Assembly (NCBI RefSeq): GCF_002095385.1
Contig: NZ_MIPP01000021.1
Coordinates: 1-64,000 of the forward strand
Length of the DNA stretch: 64,000 bases
Reading direction: 5' to 3'
Source: Pantoea eucrina
GTDB lineage: Bacteria; Pseudomonadota; Gammaproteobacteria; Enterobacterales; Enterobacteriaceae
Of the stretch, positions 11,229 to 21,686 are shown piece after piece. Numbering within the stretch: position 1 is the first letter of the stretch; each line of letters starts with the position of its first letter. Made by a program: the position numbers and the translations under genes. The notes beneath the pieces were generated by a model, which was not told the origin of the DNA, did not search any database, and saw only the letters and a program-made list of their open reading frames with translations.

Positions 11229-11906
11229 TTAAACTGTCCTTTTTCTTTTCAGATAGCTAACCAGCAACGACGCGCTCAGGCTGATCGCGAAATAGACCAG
11301 ACCGGCAAACAGAACCATTTCTACCTGGGTACCATCGCGCTCGCCAATGGTAGAGGCGGTGCGGAAAAAATCAGCCAGGCTCAGTACATAGACCAGTGAG
11401 GTATCCTGGAACAGCACAATGCCCTGAGTAAGCAGCAGCGGCACCATGGCGCGAAACGCCTGCGGCAGAATAATCAGCTTCATTGATTGCCACTGCGTCA
11501 TGCCGAGCGCCAGTGCGGCATTTGATTGTCCGCGAGAGATGCTCTGGATACCGGCGCGAATAATTTCCGAATAATAAGCAGCCTCAAACAGCGCAAAGGC
11601 CACCATGGCAGAGATAAGACGAATATCCGTCTGCGGCGACAGGCCCAGCACCTGCTGCAGAAAACTCGGCACAACCAGATAGAACCACAGCAGTACCATC
11701 ACCAAAGGGACTGAACGGAACAGGTTGACGTAGAGTTTTGCAAACCAGCGTACCGGGGCAAACGTTGAGAGGCGCATAACGGCCAGAATGGTGCCCCAGA
11801 TAATGCCGAACACCACCGCTACGGCGGTAATTTTAAGCGTAATCACCATGCCATTAAGCAGGTAGGGCAGGCTGGGCGGAATAGAGCTCCAGTCAAAATC
11901 GTACAT
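11229..11906 (-). CDS. gltK: Glutamate/aspartate ABC permease GltK
   Basis: GltK is one of two inner-membrane permease subunits of the importer. The 225 residues contain five or so membrane helices and the polar amino-acid permease EAA motif region ([20 protein letters not shown], then [10 protein letters not shown]). The start overlaps the gltJ stop by one base (TAATG), a coupled arrangement seen in E. coli too. Confidence 0.97.
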   Translation of the reverse strand: MYDFDWSSIPPSLPYLLNGMVITLKITAVAVVFGIIWGTILAVMRLSTFAPVRWFAKLYVNLFRSVPLVMVLLWFYLVVPSFLQQVLGLSPQTDIRLISAMVAFALFEAAYYSEIIRAGIQSISRGQSNAALALGMTQWQSMKLIILPQAFRAMVPLLLTQGIVLFQDTSLVYVLSLADFFRTASTIGERDGTQVEMVLFAGLVYFAISLSASLLVSYLKRKRTV

Positions 11907-12646
11907 TATTTCCCTCCCAGGTTGCCGGGCAGGCGAATTTTGCGTTCTACCAGACCCATGACCAGCATAATCACCAGATTGATGCCGACATAGGCGAGCG
12001 TAATCGCAGTAAAGGACTCATAGGCGTGCGCCGAGTAGTCGAGCAGCTTGCCCGCCTGGGCAGCCAGGTCGACCAGGCCAATCGTGGAGGCGATGGCGGA
12101 GTTCTTGACCAGGTTCAGCATTTCCGAGGTCATCGGCGGCACAATCACCCGGTAGGCGTTAGGCAGCAGCACATAACGATAGGTTTGTGGCAGCGTCAGC
12201 CCCATAGCCAGTCCGGCATTTTTCTGTCCGCGCGGCAGCGACTGAATCGCCGCCCGCACCTGCTCGCAGACGCGCGCTGCGGTAAAAAGTCCGAGACAGA
12301 TCATGGAGGAGAGGAAGAACTGAATGTTTGGATCAAGCTCCGCCTTAAACCACATGCCGAGCTTCTCACCAACCAGTTCCGGCGCCACCAGATACCAGAA
12401 GAAAAACTGCACAATTAGCGGGATATTACGAAACAGCTCTACATAGCAGGTGCCAATCGCAGCCAGCAGGCGATTCGGTACGGTACGCAGAATGCCAAAC
12501 AGCGATCCCACCAGGAAGGCGATAATCCAGGCGCAGCAGGAGACCGCGACGGTCACCTGAAATCCGGACCACAGCCAGCCAAGGTAGGTCGTATTGCCGA
12601 ACGGAGCCTGCTGTAAAAAGATGCCCCAGTTCCAGTCGATACCCAT
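11906..12646 (-). CDS. gltJ: Glutamate/aspartate ABC permease GltJ
   Basis: GltJ pairs with GltK to form the membrane channel. The 246-residue sequence shows the HisM-type permease fold with [18 protein letters not shown] and [11 protein letters not shown], the EAA loop that docks to GltL. It follows gltI after 160 bases that contain a hairpin with a T-tract, so its expression is probably lower than that of the binding protein. Confidence 0.97.
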   Translation of the reverse strand: MGIDWNWGIFLQQAPFGNTTYLGWLWSGFQVTVAVSCCAWIIAFLVGSLFGILRTVPNRLLAAIGTCYVELFRNIPLIVQFFFWYLVAPELVGEKLGMWFKAELDPNIQFFLSSMICLGLFTAARVCEQVRAAIQSLPRGQKNAGLAMGLTLPQTYRYVLLPNAYRVIVPPMTSEMLNLVKNSAIASTIGLVDLAAQAGKLLDYSAHAYESFTAITLAYVGINLVIMLVMGLVERKIRLPGNLGGK

Positions 12647-12659
12647 AACGAGCTCCGGT

Positions 12660-12682
12660 AAAAAAGGGTAGCCAGGCTACCC
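12660..12682 (-). terminator. hairpin with T-tract between gltI and gltJ
   Basis: On the minus strand GGGTAGC-CTG-GCTACCC is followed by TTTTTT. This is a good intrinsic terminator, placed 19 bases before the gltJ start. It should stop much of the transcription after gltI and let part continue into gltJKL, favouring the abundant periplasmic protein. Confidence 0.8.
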
Positions 12683-12806
12683 ATAAGATTGTTGAGCGGT
12701 CTCTTTTTTCCTGCCGCAGGGGAACGACCCGCAGCAGTCTGTCTGTCCGTACCGCATGTTCAGCAATCAGGAGGGCAGCCTGGCCGCCCTTGTTATCGTT
12801 GTTACG
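12660..12806 (-). ncRNA. sroC: candidate SroC sRNA in the gltI-gltJ intergenic region
   Basis: In E. coli and Salmonella the gltI-gltJ spacer is processed to SroC, an Hfq RNA of about 160 nt that sponges the sRNA GcvB. Here the spacer is also 160 bases, is hairpin-rich (a GGGC/GCCC stem just after gltI, a CCTG-CGG-CAGG stem in the middle) and ends in the terminator stem and T6. Position, size and terminator agree. Sequence identity to SroC was not checked, and the 5' processing site is unknown. Confidence 0.5.
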
Positions 12807-13700
12807 TTACAGCGCCTTGTCGTTAGGTGATTTAAACAGGGCCTGCATATCGGAGGAGAGTTCAAAATTCAGATTGAGGTTTTTTGGCGGAATAGGCTGT
12901 TTAAACCATTTATCAAACCATTTGGTCGCTTCACCGGAGGTCTGTGCCTTAGCAATGGTTTCATCCAGCAGCTGTTTGAACTGTGGATCGTCTTTACGCA
13001 GCATGCAGCCGTAAGCCTCTTTGGATTGCGCGGTACCCGTAATCTCCCAGTTATCAGGCTTCTTCGCCTTGGCGCGCTCACCGGCCAGCAGGGCATCATC
13101 CATCATAAAGGCGACGGCACGTCCGGTTTCCAGCGTGCGGAACGAATCGCCATGATCTTTAGCGCTGATAATGCGCATATCGAGCTTTTTCTCATCATTC
13201 AGCTTGCGCAGCAGAATTTCAGAGGTGGTACCGGAGGTGACCACAACCGTTTTGCCTTTCAGATCGGTGAAATCTTTAATGTCACCGCCTTTTTTCACCA
13301 GTAAACGGGTGCCGATGATAAAGATGGTGTCAGAGAAGGCCGCCTGCTGCTGACGCTCAACGTTGTTTGTCGTGGAACCACATTCAAAATCGTAGGTGCC
13401 GTTCTGCAGCAGAGGAATACGGTTCTGCGAGGTAATTGGCAGCATCTTGATCTGCAGATCGGGTTTATTCAGTCTGGTTTTGATCGCTGCCACAATGGCG
13501 CTGGAGTAGTCCTGCGAATAGCCGACGACTTTTTGCTGGTTGTCATAATAAGAAAAGGGAACGGATGACTCACGATGGCCGACGACAATAACGCCGCTGT
13601 CGTTAATCTTTTTCAGCGTGCCGGTGAAATCTTCTGCCTGAGCCGCGCCCGCTGCTGCTCCCAACAGCAGAAGTGATAAGGCCACTTTGCGCATTTGCAT
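12807..13700 (-). CDS. gltI: Glutamate/aspartate periplasmic binding protein GltI
   Basis: GltI captures glutamate and aspartate in the periplasm and delivers them to GltJK. The 297-residue protein has a Sec signal peptide ending near AQAED, then the family sequence VVGHRESSVPFSYYDN, FECGSTTNNVERQ, VVTSGTTSEILL and MMDDALLAGERAKA. E. coli GltI is 302 residues, with a slightly longer segment after the signal peptide. The start may be M1 or M3. A purine-rich GAAGGAGTTGG sequence just upstream is a good ribosome-binding site. Confidence 0.97.
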   Translation of the reverse strand: MQMRKVALSLLLLGAAAGAAQAEDFTGTLKKINDSGVIVVGHRESSVPFSYYDNQQKVVGYSQDYSSAIVAAIKTRLNKPDLQIKMLPITSQNRIPLLQNGTYDFECGSTTNNVERQQQAAFSDTIFIIGTRLLVKKGGDIKDFTDLKGKTVVVTSGTTSEILLRKLNDEKKLDMRIISAKDHGDSFRTLETGRAVAFMMDDALLAGERAKAKKPDNWEITGTAQSKEAYGCMLRKDDPQFKQLLDETIAKAQTSGEATKWFDKWFKQPIPPKNLNLNFELSSDMQALFKSPNDKAL

Positions 13701-14104
13701 GTTCCAACTCCTTCGTGTGAATGTCGCGCAGAATAAAACTGCGCAGAGCGTGATGTTATGTCTGTGTCCTGCTGCTTTTTTAATAATCCTTTAGCGCAAC
13801 TGCGCGCAGGATAGGGGACTAACATAGCGAAATGTTAACGCAATGAAACAAAAAAGTTTGTTTTTTGCGAGCCGCTCCGCACCATTACAAGGCAATGTAG
13901 CTGCCTTGCGCTGTTTCAGTGCGCAATCATGCCCGTTAACAGTGCGTGAAATTCACGACAGCAAGCCTGCTGCCGGGATTCGCCGCTGTCGTTATGGTTA
14001 ACAGCAAGCTTTGTGCCACATTACGCAGCATTGCAGGAGAATGTTTCAGCGGAAAGACAAAAAAAAAGCGAAGCCGTGGCTTCGCTTTCAGGGAGACGCG
14101 AGCG
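13701..14104. other. gltI upstream region and lnt 3' region
   Basis: This gap of about 400 bases holds the gltI leader and promoter region and, at its other end, the lnt terminator. Near 13846-13864 there is an A/T-rich inverted repeat (CAAAAAA, five bases, TTTTTTG) of unknown meaning. Short ORFs on both strands show no protein family and no good ribosome-binding sites, so I see no gene. Confidence 0.6.
14059..14086 (-). terminator. intrinsic terminator after lnt
   Basis: On the minus strand AGCGAAGCC-AC-GGCTTCGCT is followed by a run of Ts. It lies about 20 bases after the lnt stop and closes the ybeZ-ybeY-corC-lnt unit before gltI. Confidence 0.9.
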
Positions 14105-15631
14105 TCAGACGCGCCGGCGTGCAATGGCGGCGGTGATCGCTGCCAGCGTCAGTAACCAGACCGGCCAGATACCGCTGCGCGCATAGGGCGTTTCGCCTGC
14201 AGCAGGCGTTACGCGCGCCTCCAGTACCCGGCGGGTAAACTGCGGGATCATCTTTTCAACGTCGCCGTCGGCGTTGACCACGGCCGTAACGCCATTGTTT
14301 GTCGAGCGCAGCAGCGGGCGTCCCAGCTCAAGCGCACGCATGCGCGCCATCTGAAAATGCTGCCACGGACCGATCGAGTGGCCGAACCAGGCATCATTTG
14401 AAACCGTCAGCAGGAAGTTGGTATCTGGCCGGAAGTTGGCACGTACCTGTTCGCCCAGAACGATTTCATAGCAGATGGCGCTGGTGAGGTTATAACCCGC
14501 CACGTTCAGCTGTGGCTGGATGTAAGCACCGCGGCTGAAAGAGGACATGGGCAGATCGAAGAACGGCGCCAGCGGACGAAGCAGGCTCTCCAGCGGCACA
14601 AACTCGCCGAACGGCACCAGGTGATTTTTCTGATAGCGGTTACGGCTCTGGTAGTTATAAGGCTGTTTGCCACCGAGCACGATGACGGAGTTATAGTCGT
14701 GATAGCGGTTATCACCCTCAACGCGTGAGTCAACAATGCCGGTGATCAAACTGCTGCCGCGCGCGCGCAGTTCCGCGTCCAGCGCCTGTAAAAAGGGCTG
14801 CTGGTTACTTTCAAGATCGGTAATAGCTGATTCAGGCCAGATAATCAGCGGCGCACTGCCGATATAGGGCTGACTGTAGCTGGTATAGACGCGCAGCGTG
14901 TCGCGCAGCTGCTGCGGATCCCACTTCATCGATTGCGGGATATTACCCTGTACCATCGCCACGTCCACACTGCGTGCCGGCAGCGGCTGATACCAGTGCA
15001 GCATACGCAGCGGCCACGGCAGCAGCAGCAGGGCTGCGGCAACAATCAGGCTTTTCAGACTGCGCTGATGCAGGGCAAAGACCAGCAGGCCGGCAATCAT
15101 CATCAGCAGGAAGGTAATGGTCTCTACGCCCGCAAGCGGCGCAATACCTTTCAGCGGACCGTCAATCTGGCTGTAGCCAAACTGCAGCCAGGGGAAACCC
15201 GTCAGGACCCAGCCGCGCAGAAACTCACTGATTTGCCATAACGCCGGCGCCGCCAGCGCCAGCCGCCATAGAGTAGCGCGCGGCCAGAAGCGGTTGAGCA
15301 CCACGGCAAACAGCAGCGGATAGAGCGCCAGATATGCTGCCAGCAGCAGCACCAGAAAGACGTTTACCGGCCCGGGCATACCGCCAAAGGTAGCGATGCT
15401 GACATAGACCCAGTTAATGCCGCTGCCAAACAGGCCAAAGCCCCATGTAAAGCCAAGCGCTGCAGCCTGGGCAGGACGACGGTTTAGCAGTAATACCTGC
15501 AAACCCGCCAGGGAGATAAGCGCCGCAGGCCAGAAATCGTAAGGAGAAAAGGCAAGGGTGCCGGTGGCACCCGCTATCAGCGCCAGCAGCAGACGCACCC
15601 GCTGGCGGGAAAAAAGAGAGGCAGATGCCAT
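14105..15631 (-). CDS. lnt: Apolipoprotein N-acyltransferase Lnt
   Basis: Lnt adds the third acyl chain to the N-terminal cysteine of lipoproteins at the periplasmic face of the inner membrane. The 508-residue protein has an N-terminal membrane part of about seven helices and a periplasmic nitrilase domain. The catalytic triad is visible: Glu in WPESAI, Lys in [10 protein letters not shown], Cys in SAICYEI. E. coli has 512 residues. It lies 4 bases after corC at the end of the ybeZ operon. Confidence 0.97.
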   Translation of the reverse strand: MASASLFSRQRVRLLLALIAGATGTLAFSPYDFWPAALISLAGLQVLLLNRRPAQAAALGFTWGFGLFGSGINWVYVSIATFGGMPGPVNVFLVLLLAAYLALYPLLFAVVLNRFWPRATLWRLALAAPALWQISEFLRGWVLTGFPWLQFGYSQIDGPLKGIAPLAGVETITFLLMMIAGLLVFALHQRSLKSLIVAAALLLLPWPLRMLHWYQPLPARSVDVAMVQGNIPQSMKWDPQQLRDTLRVYTSYSQPYIGSAPLIIWPESAITDLESNQQPFLQALDAELRARGSSLITGIVDSRVEGDNRYHDYNSVIVLGGKQPYNYQSRNRYQKNHLVPFGEFVPLESLLRPLAPFFDLPMSSFSRGAYIQPQLNVAGYNLTSAICYEIVLGEQVRANFRPDTNFLLTVSNDAWFGHSIGPWQHFQMARMRALELGRPLLRSTNNGVTAVVNADGDVEKMIPQFTRRVLEARVTPAAGETPYARSGIWPVWLLTLAAITAAIARRRV

Positions 15632-15635
15632 AAAG

Positions 15636-16517
15636 TTATTCGTCTTCGAGTTGCGGTTGTGGAGAATCTTCCGGAATTTTCACATGCACCTGAATAATAC
15701 GACGGCTGTCCGCCATAGCGACTTTGAAGTGGTAGCCATCAATAGTGATACTCTCGCCGCGAGCCGGAAGGTGGCCAAAGCCCTGCATAACCAGACCGCC
15801 AATCGTATCCACTTCGTCATCGCTGAAATCGGTGCCGAACGCCTCGTTGAAATCTTCAATCGGCGTCAGCGCGCGTACCGTGTAGGTATGGCGATTCAGC
15901 TGACGGATGTCGCGATCTTCTTCGTCGTCATACTCATCTTCGATTTCGCCGACAATCAGCTCCAGAATATCTTCGATGGTCACCAGGCCGGATACGCCAC
16001 CAAATTCATCAATAACAATCGCCATATGATAGCGCTGCGAGCGGAACTCTTTCAGCATGCGGTCAACGCGCTTGCTTTCCGGCACCACTACCGCAGGACG
16101 CAGCACCTTTTCCATACTGAAGGGCTCAGCGCTGCTGCTCATAAACGGCAGCAGATCTTTCGCCATCAGAATGCCTTCAACGTGATCTTTATCTTCGCTG
16201 ATGACCGGAAAACGGGAGTGCGCAGATTCAATAATCACGGCCAGGCACTCTTCCAGACTCTGATTGCGCTTCAGGGTGATCATCTGTGAGCGTGGGATCA
16301 TGATATCGCGTACGCGCTGTTCGGCGATGTCGAGCACCCCTTCCAGCATGTCGCGGGTATCCTGGTCAATCAGCTCTTTTTGTTCAGAATCACGGATCAG
16401 ACCCAGCAGTTCATCACGATTTTTAGGTTCACCGTGAAACAGCTGGCTAAGCAGCAGGGAAAAGAAGCCCTTTTTACTACTGGGGGCGTCGTTGTTTTGA
16501 GAATGGTCGTCGCTCAT
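15636..16517 (-). CDS. corC: CorC, CBS-domain protein of magnesium/cobalt homeostasis
   Basis: CorC (YbeX) carries two CBS domains in its middle (around [11 protein letters not shown] and [14 protein letters not shown], with [17 protein letters not shown]) and a C-terminal CorC_HlyC domain. It is tied to Mg2+/Co2+ efflux and ribosome metabolism; the precise activity is unsettled. Length is 293, one more than E. coli. It follows ybeY by 81 bases and precedes lnt. Confidence 0.96.
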   Translation of the reverse strand: MSDDHSQNNDAPSSKKGFFSLLLSQLFHGEPKNRDELLGLIRDSEQKELIDQDTRDMLEGVLDIAEQRVRDIMIPRSQMITLKRNQSLEECLAVIIESAHSRFPVISEDKDHVEGILMAKDLLPFMSSSAEPFSMEKVLRPAVVVPESKRVDRMLKEFRSQRYHMAIVIDEFGGVSGLVTIEDILELIVGEIEDEYDDEEDRDIRQLNRHTYTVRALTPIEDFNEAFGTDFSDDEVDTIGGLVMQGFGHLPARGESITIDGYHFKVAMADSRRIIQVHVKIPEDSPQPQLEDE

Positions 16518-16598
16518 GGCGTTTTAATTACGATCTCGCTGTTAGATAAGGATAGCTGCCCGCGTCCCGCCGGCAGCACAGTAGCCTGAACCCACGGC

Positions 16599-17072
16599 TC
16601 AGGCGTCTTCTTTCTCCGAAATGTACGGGTCAGGATAACCAAGAGCAAGCATTATCTCAGTCTCCAGCGCCTCCATCTCTTCGGCTTCACTGTCTTCAAT
16701 ATGGTCATAGCCCAGCAGATGCAGCGTGCCGTGTACGACCATGTGTGCCCAATGTGCTTCAGTGCTTTTACCCTGTTCAGCCGCTTCCTGCTCAACCACC
16801 TGGCGACAGATAATTAAATCACCCAGCAGCGGCAGCTCAATTCCTGGCGGCGCTTCAAAAGGAAAAGAGAGCACGTTGGTCGGCTTGTCTTTGCCGCGAT
16901 AAGTCAGGTTTAGCTCGTGACTCTCCGCTTCATCAACCAGGCGAATCGTGACCTCACTTTCTGGCTGAAAGGGGGTAACGGCCGCTTCCAGCCAGCGCTG
17001 AAAAGCGGTTTCTTCCGGCAGGCCGTGCGCGTCGGCGCAGGCCTGCTGTAAATCCAGTACTACCGTACTCAT
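16599..17072 (-). CDS. ybeY: Endoribonuclease YbeY, rRNA maturation factor
   Basis: YbeY is a zinc-dependent endoribonuclease needed for 16S rRNA 3' maturation and ribosome quality control. The 157 residues include the metal motif [11 protein letters not shown] (three histidines) and the conserved TNVLSFPFE. The start overlaps the ybeZ stop by 4 bases (ATGA), so translation is coupled. Confidence 0.97.
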   Translation of the reverse strand: MSTVVLDLQQACADAHGLPEETAFQRWLEAAVTPFQPESEVTIRLVDEAESHELNLTYRGKDKPTNVLSFPFEAPPGIELPLLGDLIICRQVVEQEAAEQGKSTEAHWAHMVVHGTLHLLGYDHIEDSEAEEMEALETEIMLALGYPDPYISEKEDA

Positions 17073-18160
17073 GACGGCTCCTGTGGTGGTGTGGAGTGCA
17101 CAGCCTGTGCGGCCAGCGACTCCCGTTTACGCTCTTCCGCCAGTTTATCACGACGCTTCTGATCCGCCTCTTCCCAGGCTTCATAAGCGTTCACAATACG
17201 TGCCACTACCGGATGGCGTACCACATCTTCGCTGTGGAAGAAGTTAAAGCTGATCTCTTCGACGTCAGCCAGCACTTCAATCGCGTGGCGCAGACCCGAC
17301 TTGGTGCTGCGCGGCAGGTCAATCTGCGTCACGTCACCGGTGATCACCGCTTTGGAGTTAAAGCCGATGCGCGTCAGGAACATCTTCATCTGTTCAATGG
17401 TGGTGTTCTGGCTTTCATCAAGGATCACAAACGCATCATTCAGCGTACGACCGCGCATATAGGCGAGCGGTGCGACCTCAATCACGTTGCGCTCCATCAG
17501 CTTCTCAACCCGTTCAAAGCCGAGCATCTCAAACAGCGCGTCATAAAGCGGGCGCAGATAGGGATCAACCTTCTGGCTCAGATCGCCAGGCAGAAAGCCC
17601 AGTTTTTCACCCGCTTCTACCGCCGGGCGGGTCAGCAGGATACGACGAATCTCCTGGCGCTCCAGCGCATCAACCGCGGCGGCAACCGCAAGATAGGTTT
17701 TACCGGTACCCGCCGGGCCGATACCAAAGGTGATATCGTGGTCGAGGATGTTGGCGATGTACTGCGCCTGATTCGGCGTGCGCGGCTTAATCACACCGCG
17801 TTTGGTTTTAATGTTTACCGCTTTGCCATACTCCGGCACACTTTCAGCGGTCTGCTCCAGCACCCGGCTCTCTTTAATGGCCAGATGGATGTGATCCGGT
17901 TCGATATCCGGAATATGACCGCGTACCGGGGCAGTATCCACGTACAGCGTACGCAGAATATGCGCGGCGGCCTCCACGCTGAGCGCGCGGCCCACCAGTT
18001 TGAAATGGTTGTCGCGGCGGTTGATTTCGATGCCCAGACGGCGTTCCAGCTGCTTCACATTGTCATCAAACGGACCGCACAGGCTCATCAGACGCTGGTT
18101 ATCGGCGGGTTCCAGGGCGATTTCACGAGTTTCGATATTCAATTGAATCCTTTGGGTCAC
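17069..18160 (-). CDS. ybeZ: PhoH-like ATPase YbeZ
   Basis: YbeZ is a PhoH-family NTPase that works with YbeY in RNA metabolism. The 363-residue protein has an N-terminal KH-like region ([20 protein letters not shown]) and a P-loop domain with Walker [12 protein letters not shown] and Walker B VILDESQN. The tail after about residue 330 is charged ([13 protein letters not shown]). A start a few codons further in (at NIETREI) would resemble the E. coli annotation. It heads the ybeZ-ybeY-corC-lnt unit; a heat-shock-like promoter lies upstream. Confidence 0.96.
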   Translation of the reverse strand: MTQRIQLNIETREIALEPADNQRLMSLCGPFDDNVKQLERRLGIEINRRDNHFKLVGRALSVEAAAHILRTLYVDTAPVRGHIPDIEPDHIHLAIKESRVLEQTAESVPEYGKAVNIKTKRGVIKPRTPNQAQYIANILDHDITFGIGPAGTGKTYLAVAAAVDALERQEIRRILLTRPAVEAGEKLGFLPGDLSQKVDPYLRPLYDALFEMLGFERVEKLMERNVIEVAPLAYMRGRTLNDAFVILDESQNTTIEQMKMFLTRIGFNSKAVITGDVTQIDLPRSTKSGLRHAIEVLADVEEISFNFFHSEDVVRHPVVARIVNAYEAWEEADQKRRDKLAEERKRESLAAQAVHSTPPQEPS

Positions 18161-18263
18161 ACAGGGCCAGTTGAAAAGGTGTATAGATGCCGCGCGTGCG
18201 CGTCATAAGCGTATGACAAAATTATTTATGGGACAGCACCAGGACGCAAGCGCAGGGAAAGAT

Positions 18264-18290
18264 ATTTGGGCGACCGCTGCAGAATGCAAG
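18264..18290 (-). promoter_or_regulatory. possible sigma-32 (heat-shock) promoter for ybeZ
   Basis: On the minus strand CTTGCAT is followed, 12 bases later, by GCCCAAAT. The RpoH consensus is CTTGAAA, 11-16 bases, CCCCATnT. The E. coli ybeZYX-lnt unit is known as a heat-shock operon, which supports the idea; the match itself is partial. Confidence 0.35.
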
Positions 18291-18308
18291 GGGTGGCGGA
18301 TGAAACAG

Positions 18309-18333
18309 GCGGCAGCACGCTGCGTGCTGCCGC
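18309..18333 (-). terminator. perfect 11-bp hairpin just after miaB
   Basis: GCGGCAGCACG-CTG-CGTGCTGCCGC lies 15 bases beyond the miaB stop. On the minus strand only a weak T-stretch (CTGTTT) follows, so termination may be partial. Confidence 0.6.
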
Positions 18334-18347
18334 ACAGTGATTAACTG

Positions 18348-19772
18348 TCAGGGTTGATACAGGCCGACGCCGGTTTCATCCTCTTTGCGGGTACGGGCAA
18401 TGACGGCCGCCGGACTCTGCGCCACGCGCAGTCCCATGCGATCTTCAGTGCGTACGACCACGCCGCGCAGTGAGTTGGCATAGACATCAACGATTTCAAC
18501 ATCGACAAATTTGCCAATCATGTTCACCGAGCCTTCAAAGTTTACCACGCGGTTATTTTCAGTACGGCCGGTCAGTTCCATCACATTTTTACGTGATGTA
18601 CCCTCAACCAGAATACGCTGAACGGTACCCACCATACGGCGGCTGATCGCCATCGCCTGCTGCTGGATACGATCCTGCAGAATATAAAGGCGCTGCTTTT
18701 TCTCCTCTTCCGGCACGTCGTCTGGCAGGTCAGCCGCAGGCGTACCCGGACGGGCGGAGTAGATAAAGCTGTAGCTGGTGTCAAAGTTAACGTCGTGGAT
18801 CAGCTTCATGGTCTGTTCGAAGTCGTGCTGAGTTTCACCCGGGAAACCGATGATAAAATCAGAGCTGATTTCGATATCAGGACGTGCTGCGCGCAGCTTG
18901 CGAATAATCGCTTTGTACTCCAGCGCAGTGTGCGCCCGCTTCATCAGCGTCAGAATACGGTCAGCGCCGCTCTGGACCGGCAGATGCAGGAAGCTCACCA
19001 GCTCTGGCGTATCACGATAGACATCAATGATGTCATCGGTGAACTCAATCGGATGGCTGGTGGTAAAGCGGATGCGGTCGATACCATCAATGGCGGCGAC
19101 GAGGCGCAGCAGCTCAGCAAACGTGCAGATCTGGTCATCAAAGGTTGCGCCGCGATAGGCGTTGACGTTCTGACCCAGCAGGTTGACCTCGCGCACACCC
19201 TGAGCGGCCAGCTGAGCGATTTCCAGCAGGATATCGTCGCAGGGACGGCTGACTTCTTCGCCGCGGGTATACGGCACCACGCAGAAAGTGCAATATTTAT
19301 TGCAGCCTTCCATGATGGAGACAAAAGCCGTCGGGCCTTCAGCGCGCGGTTCCGGCAGACGGTCAAATTTTTCAATTTCCGGGAAGCTGACGTCAACTAC
19401 CGGGCTTTTATTCCCGCGTACCTGATTGATCATTTCCGGCAGGCGATGCAGCGTCTGTGGTCCAAAGACGATATCAACACACTGTGCACGCTGGCGCAGT
19501 TTATCGCCTTCCTGCGACGCCACGCAGCCGCCCACGCCGATGATAAGATCGGGATTGGCCGCTTTGAGCTTTTTCCAGCGCCCTAACAGGTGAAAGACTT
19601 TCTCCTGCGCTTTCTCACGGATAGAGCAGGTATTAAGCAGCAGAACATCTGCGTCTTCGGCTTCCTCCGTCAGAGTGTAGCCGTGCGTGCTGTTCAGCAG
19701 GTCAGCCATCTTGGATGAATCATACTCATTCATCTGACAGCCCCAGGTTTTGATATGCAGTTTTTTGGTCAT
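18348..19772 (-). CDS. miaB: tRNA-2-methylthio-N6-dimethylallyladenosine synthase MiaB
   Basis: MiaB is a radical-SAM enzyme that methylthiolates i6A37 in tRNAs. The start [16 protein letters not shown] at 19772 gives 474 residues, as in E. coli; upstream in-frame sequence is non-homologous and runs into ubiF. The auxiliary cluster cysteines are in WGCQ, NTCSIR and GGCVASQ; the radical-SAM CxxxCxxC is [10 protein letters not shown]-terminal TRAM domain follows. It is divergent from ubiF. Confidence 0.98.
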   Translation of the reverse strand: MTKKLHIKTWGCQMNEYDSSKMADLLNSTHGYTLTEEAEDADVLLLNTCSIREKAQEKVFHLLGRWKKLKAANPDLIIGVGGCVASQEGDKLRQRAQCVDIVFGPQTLHRLPEMINQVRGNKSPVVDVSFPEIEKFDRLPEPRAEGPTAFVSIMEGCNKYCTFCVVPYTRGEEVSRPCDDILLEIAQLAAQGVREVNLLGQNVNAYRGATFDDQICTFAELLRLVAAIDGIDRIRFTTSHPIEFTDDIIDVYRDTPELVSFLHLPVQSGADRILTLMKRAHTALEYKAIIRKLRAARPDIEISSDFIIGFPGETQHDFEQTMKLIHDVNFDTSYSFIYSARPGTPAADLPDDVPEEEKKQRLYILQDRIQQQAMAISRRMVGTVQRILVEGTSRKNVMELTGRTENNRVVNFEGSVNMIGKFVDVEIVDVYANSLRGVVVRTEDRMGLRVAQSPAAVIARTRKEDETGVGLYQP

Positions 19773-20010
19773 TGAACCAGCCATTGAATCTGAGCAGGGA
19801 AGTGCAGGGGGCATAGTGTAATGCTTTGGGGGGGATGTGACCAGCGTACCTGTCATACTTCGCGCACCAGCGTGACAGCCAGGCTGCTGCAGGCAGCGCG
19901 GACACAAAAAGATGTGGCAGCGGCTCAGCCCCCTTCCGGATGATTTCCGGTACACTTTGTTTATCAGCAAACGCCGTGGGGCGTCAGGGCAACAGGAAAG
20001 GTGAGGATTG

Positions 20011-21183
20011 ATGCAGGAGAGACAGTATGACGTGGTCATCGTCGGAGGTGGCATGGTGGGGGCGGCGCTGGCGTGCGGGCTGGCGCAGCAGCAGTTCCGC
20101 GTCGCTGTCATTGAGCGTGCAGAACCTGAGCCGTTTGATAGCAGCTGCGAGCCTGATATCCGCATCTCCGCGATTGGTGCTTCTTCAGTTGCGTTACTGC
20201 AGCAGCTGGGCGCCTGGGCGCGCGTAGAGACGATGCGCAGTGCGCCCTATCGCAAACTGGAAACCTGGGAGTGGCAGAGCGCGCACGTCACGTTTGATGC
20301 AGCATCGCTGGGGCTGCCGGTGCTTGGCTATATGGTAGAAAACCGCGTGTTGCAGCGGGCGCTGTGGGAGCAGATGCAGCAGGATGGCGTCGCGCTGCTG
20401 TGCCCGGCAACGCTGCAGGATCTGCAGCCGCATAGCGGCGGCTGGCACATCACCCTGGACCAGGGCGCACCGCTTGATGCCCGGCTGGTGGTTGGCGCGG
20501 ATGGCGCTAACTCGCGGGTGCGGCAGCTGGCAGGCATTGGCGTGCACGGCTGGAACTATGCGCAATCCTGCATGCTTATCAGTACCGAGTGTGAGCATCC
20601 GGCGGGTGATGCTACCTGGCAGCAGTTTACGCCGCAGGGGCCGCGAGCTTTTCTGCCGCTTTTTGACCAGCATGCATCGCTGGTGTGGTATGACGCACCC
20701 GCGCGTATCCGTCAGCTGCAGGCGCTGCCGCTGAGCCAGCTGGAGAAAGAGGTAAAGCTGAATTTCCCGGCCCGTCTCGGCCGTTTTCAGATAAAGAGCG
20801 CGGCGTCGTTTCCGCTGGTCCGGCGTCATGCCACGCGCTACGTCATGCCGGGGCTGGCGCTGGTGGGCGATGCTGCGCATACGATTAATCCGCTGGCGGG
20901 GCAGGGCGTTAACCTGGGCTATCGCGACGTGGATGCGCTGATTACCGTGCTGACTGAGGCGCGCAGTCAGGCGCAGACGTGGTCAGGAATGGCGGTGCTG
21001 CAGCGCTATCAGCGTGAACGCTATCGCGATAATCTGCTGATGCAGGGCGGCATGGATCTGTTCTATTTTGCGTTCAGCAACTCACTGCCGCCGCTGCGTC
21101 TGGCGCGTAATCTGGGGTTGATGGCGGCAGAGCGTGCCGGCGGCCTGAAGCGTCGTGCGCTGCGCTACGCGCTGGGACTCTGA
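20011..21183 (+). CDS. ubiF: 3-demethoxyubiquinol 3-hydroxylase UbiF
   Basis: UbiF is an FAD monooxygenase that adds the C6 hydroxyl in ubiquinone synthesis. The 390-residue protein has the N-terminal dinucleotide motif [11 protein letters not shown], the DG motif [12 protein letters not shown] and the GD motif [23 protein letters not shown] at 20011 is preferred over the TTG directly before it. It converges on the tRNA cluster, whose terminator lies about 75 bases downstream. Confidence 0.97.
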   Translation: MQERQYDVVIVGGGMVGAALACGLAQQQFRVAVIERAEPEPFDSSCEPDIRISAIGASSVALLQQLGAWARVETMRSAPYRKLETWEWQSAHVTFDAASLGLPVLGYMVENRVLQRALWEQMQQDGVALLCPATLQDLQPHSGGWHITLDQGAPLDARLVVGADGANSRVRQLAGIGVHGWNYAQSCMLISTECEHPAGDATWQQFTPQGPRAFLPLFDQHASLVWYDAPARIRQLQALPLSQLEKEVKLNFPARLGRFQIKSAASFPLVRRHATRYVMPGLALVGDAAHTINPLAGQGVNLGYRDVDALITVLTEARSQAQTWSGMAVLQRYQRERYRDNLLMQGGMDLFYFAFSNSLPPLRLARNLGLMAAERAGGLKRRALRYALGL

Positions 21184-21257
21184 CCTCACCCACGCTTACT
21201 GCTGGCGCGGCGCGCTGGCAGAAAGCCCTGCCGTTTCAGAACGTCAGAAACAACAAA

Positions 21258-21273
21258 GCCCGCAAAAGCGGGC
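21258..21273 (-). terminator. terminator of the tRNA operon
   Basis: On the minus strand GCCCGC-TTTT-GCGGGC is followed by TTTGTTGTTT, a standard intrinsic terminator 14 bases after the last tRNA gene. Confidence 0.85.
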
Positions 21274-21286
21274 CTGTTGTGCAATT

Positions 21287-21361
21287 TGGCTGGGGTGCAG
21301 GGATTCGAACCCCGGAATGCTGGTATCAGAAACCAGTGCCTTACCGCTTGGCGACACCCCA
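21287..21361 (-). tRNA. glnX: tRNA-Gln (CTG), glnX position
   Basis: This 75-base cloverleaf starts TGGGGTGTCGCC, has CTG in the anticodon loop TTTCTGATA, a GGTTCGAATCC T-loop arm and encoded CCA. It is identical to the next copy upstream in the operon. Last gene of the seven-gene tRNA operon. Confidence 0.97.
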
Positions 21362-21389
21362 ATAGGTGTTTGATCAAATTGTCTTTGTA

Positions 21390-21464
21390 TGGCTGGGGTG
21401 CAGGGATTCGAACCCCGGAATGCTGGTATCAGAAACCAGTGCCTTACCGCTTGGCGACACCCCA
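21390..21464 (-). tRNA. glnV: tRNA-Gln (CTG), glnV position
   Basis: Second CTG-reading glutamine tRNA, identical over 75 bases to the copy at 21287-21361, with encoded CCA. The 28-base spacer between them is unrelated to the genes. Confidence 0.97.
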
Positions 21465-21470
21465 ATTATC

Positions 21471-21547
21471 TGGTGGCTACGACGGGAATCGAACCTGTGA
21501 CCCCATCATTATGAGTGATGTGCTCTAACCGACTGAGCTACGTAGCC
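21471..21547 (-). tRNA. metU: tRNA-Met (CAT), elongator, metU position
   Basis: This 77-base gene begins GGCTACGTAGCTC and has CAT in the anticodon loop (CTCATAA), with encoded CCA. The acceptor stem has a standard 1-72 pair (G-C), unlike initiator tRNA. It is identical to the copy at 21875-21951. Confidence 0.97.
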
Positions 21548-21577
21548 ATAATACTGCTTTACTGCTTTTCCCGATGC

Positions 21578-21652
21578 TGGCTGGGATACCTGGATTCGAA
21601 CCAGGGAATGCCGGTATCAAAAACCGGTGCCTTACCGCTTGGCGATATCCCA
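21578..21652 (-). tRNA. glnW: tRNA-Gln (TTG), glnW position
   Basis: A 75-base gene with anticodon TTG (TTTTTGATA loop) and encoded CCA. Its acceptor stem TGGGATA pairs with TATCCCA. The neighbouring copy has the compensated pair TGGGGTA/TACCCCA, the only difference between the two. Confidence 0.97.
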
Positions 21653-21686
21653 TCTGTTAACGCGTATCCACGAAAACATATCGGAT

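Noticed and set aside
13846-13864. A/T inverted repeat before gltI as a terminator
   Set aside because: The stem is all A/T apart from its end pair and it lies in the upstream region of gltI, not at a gene end.
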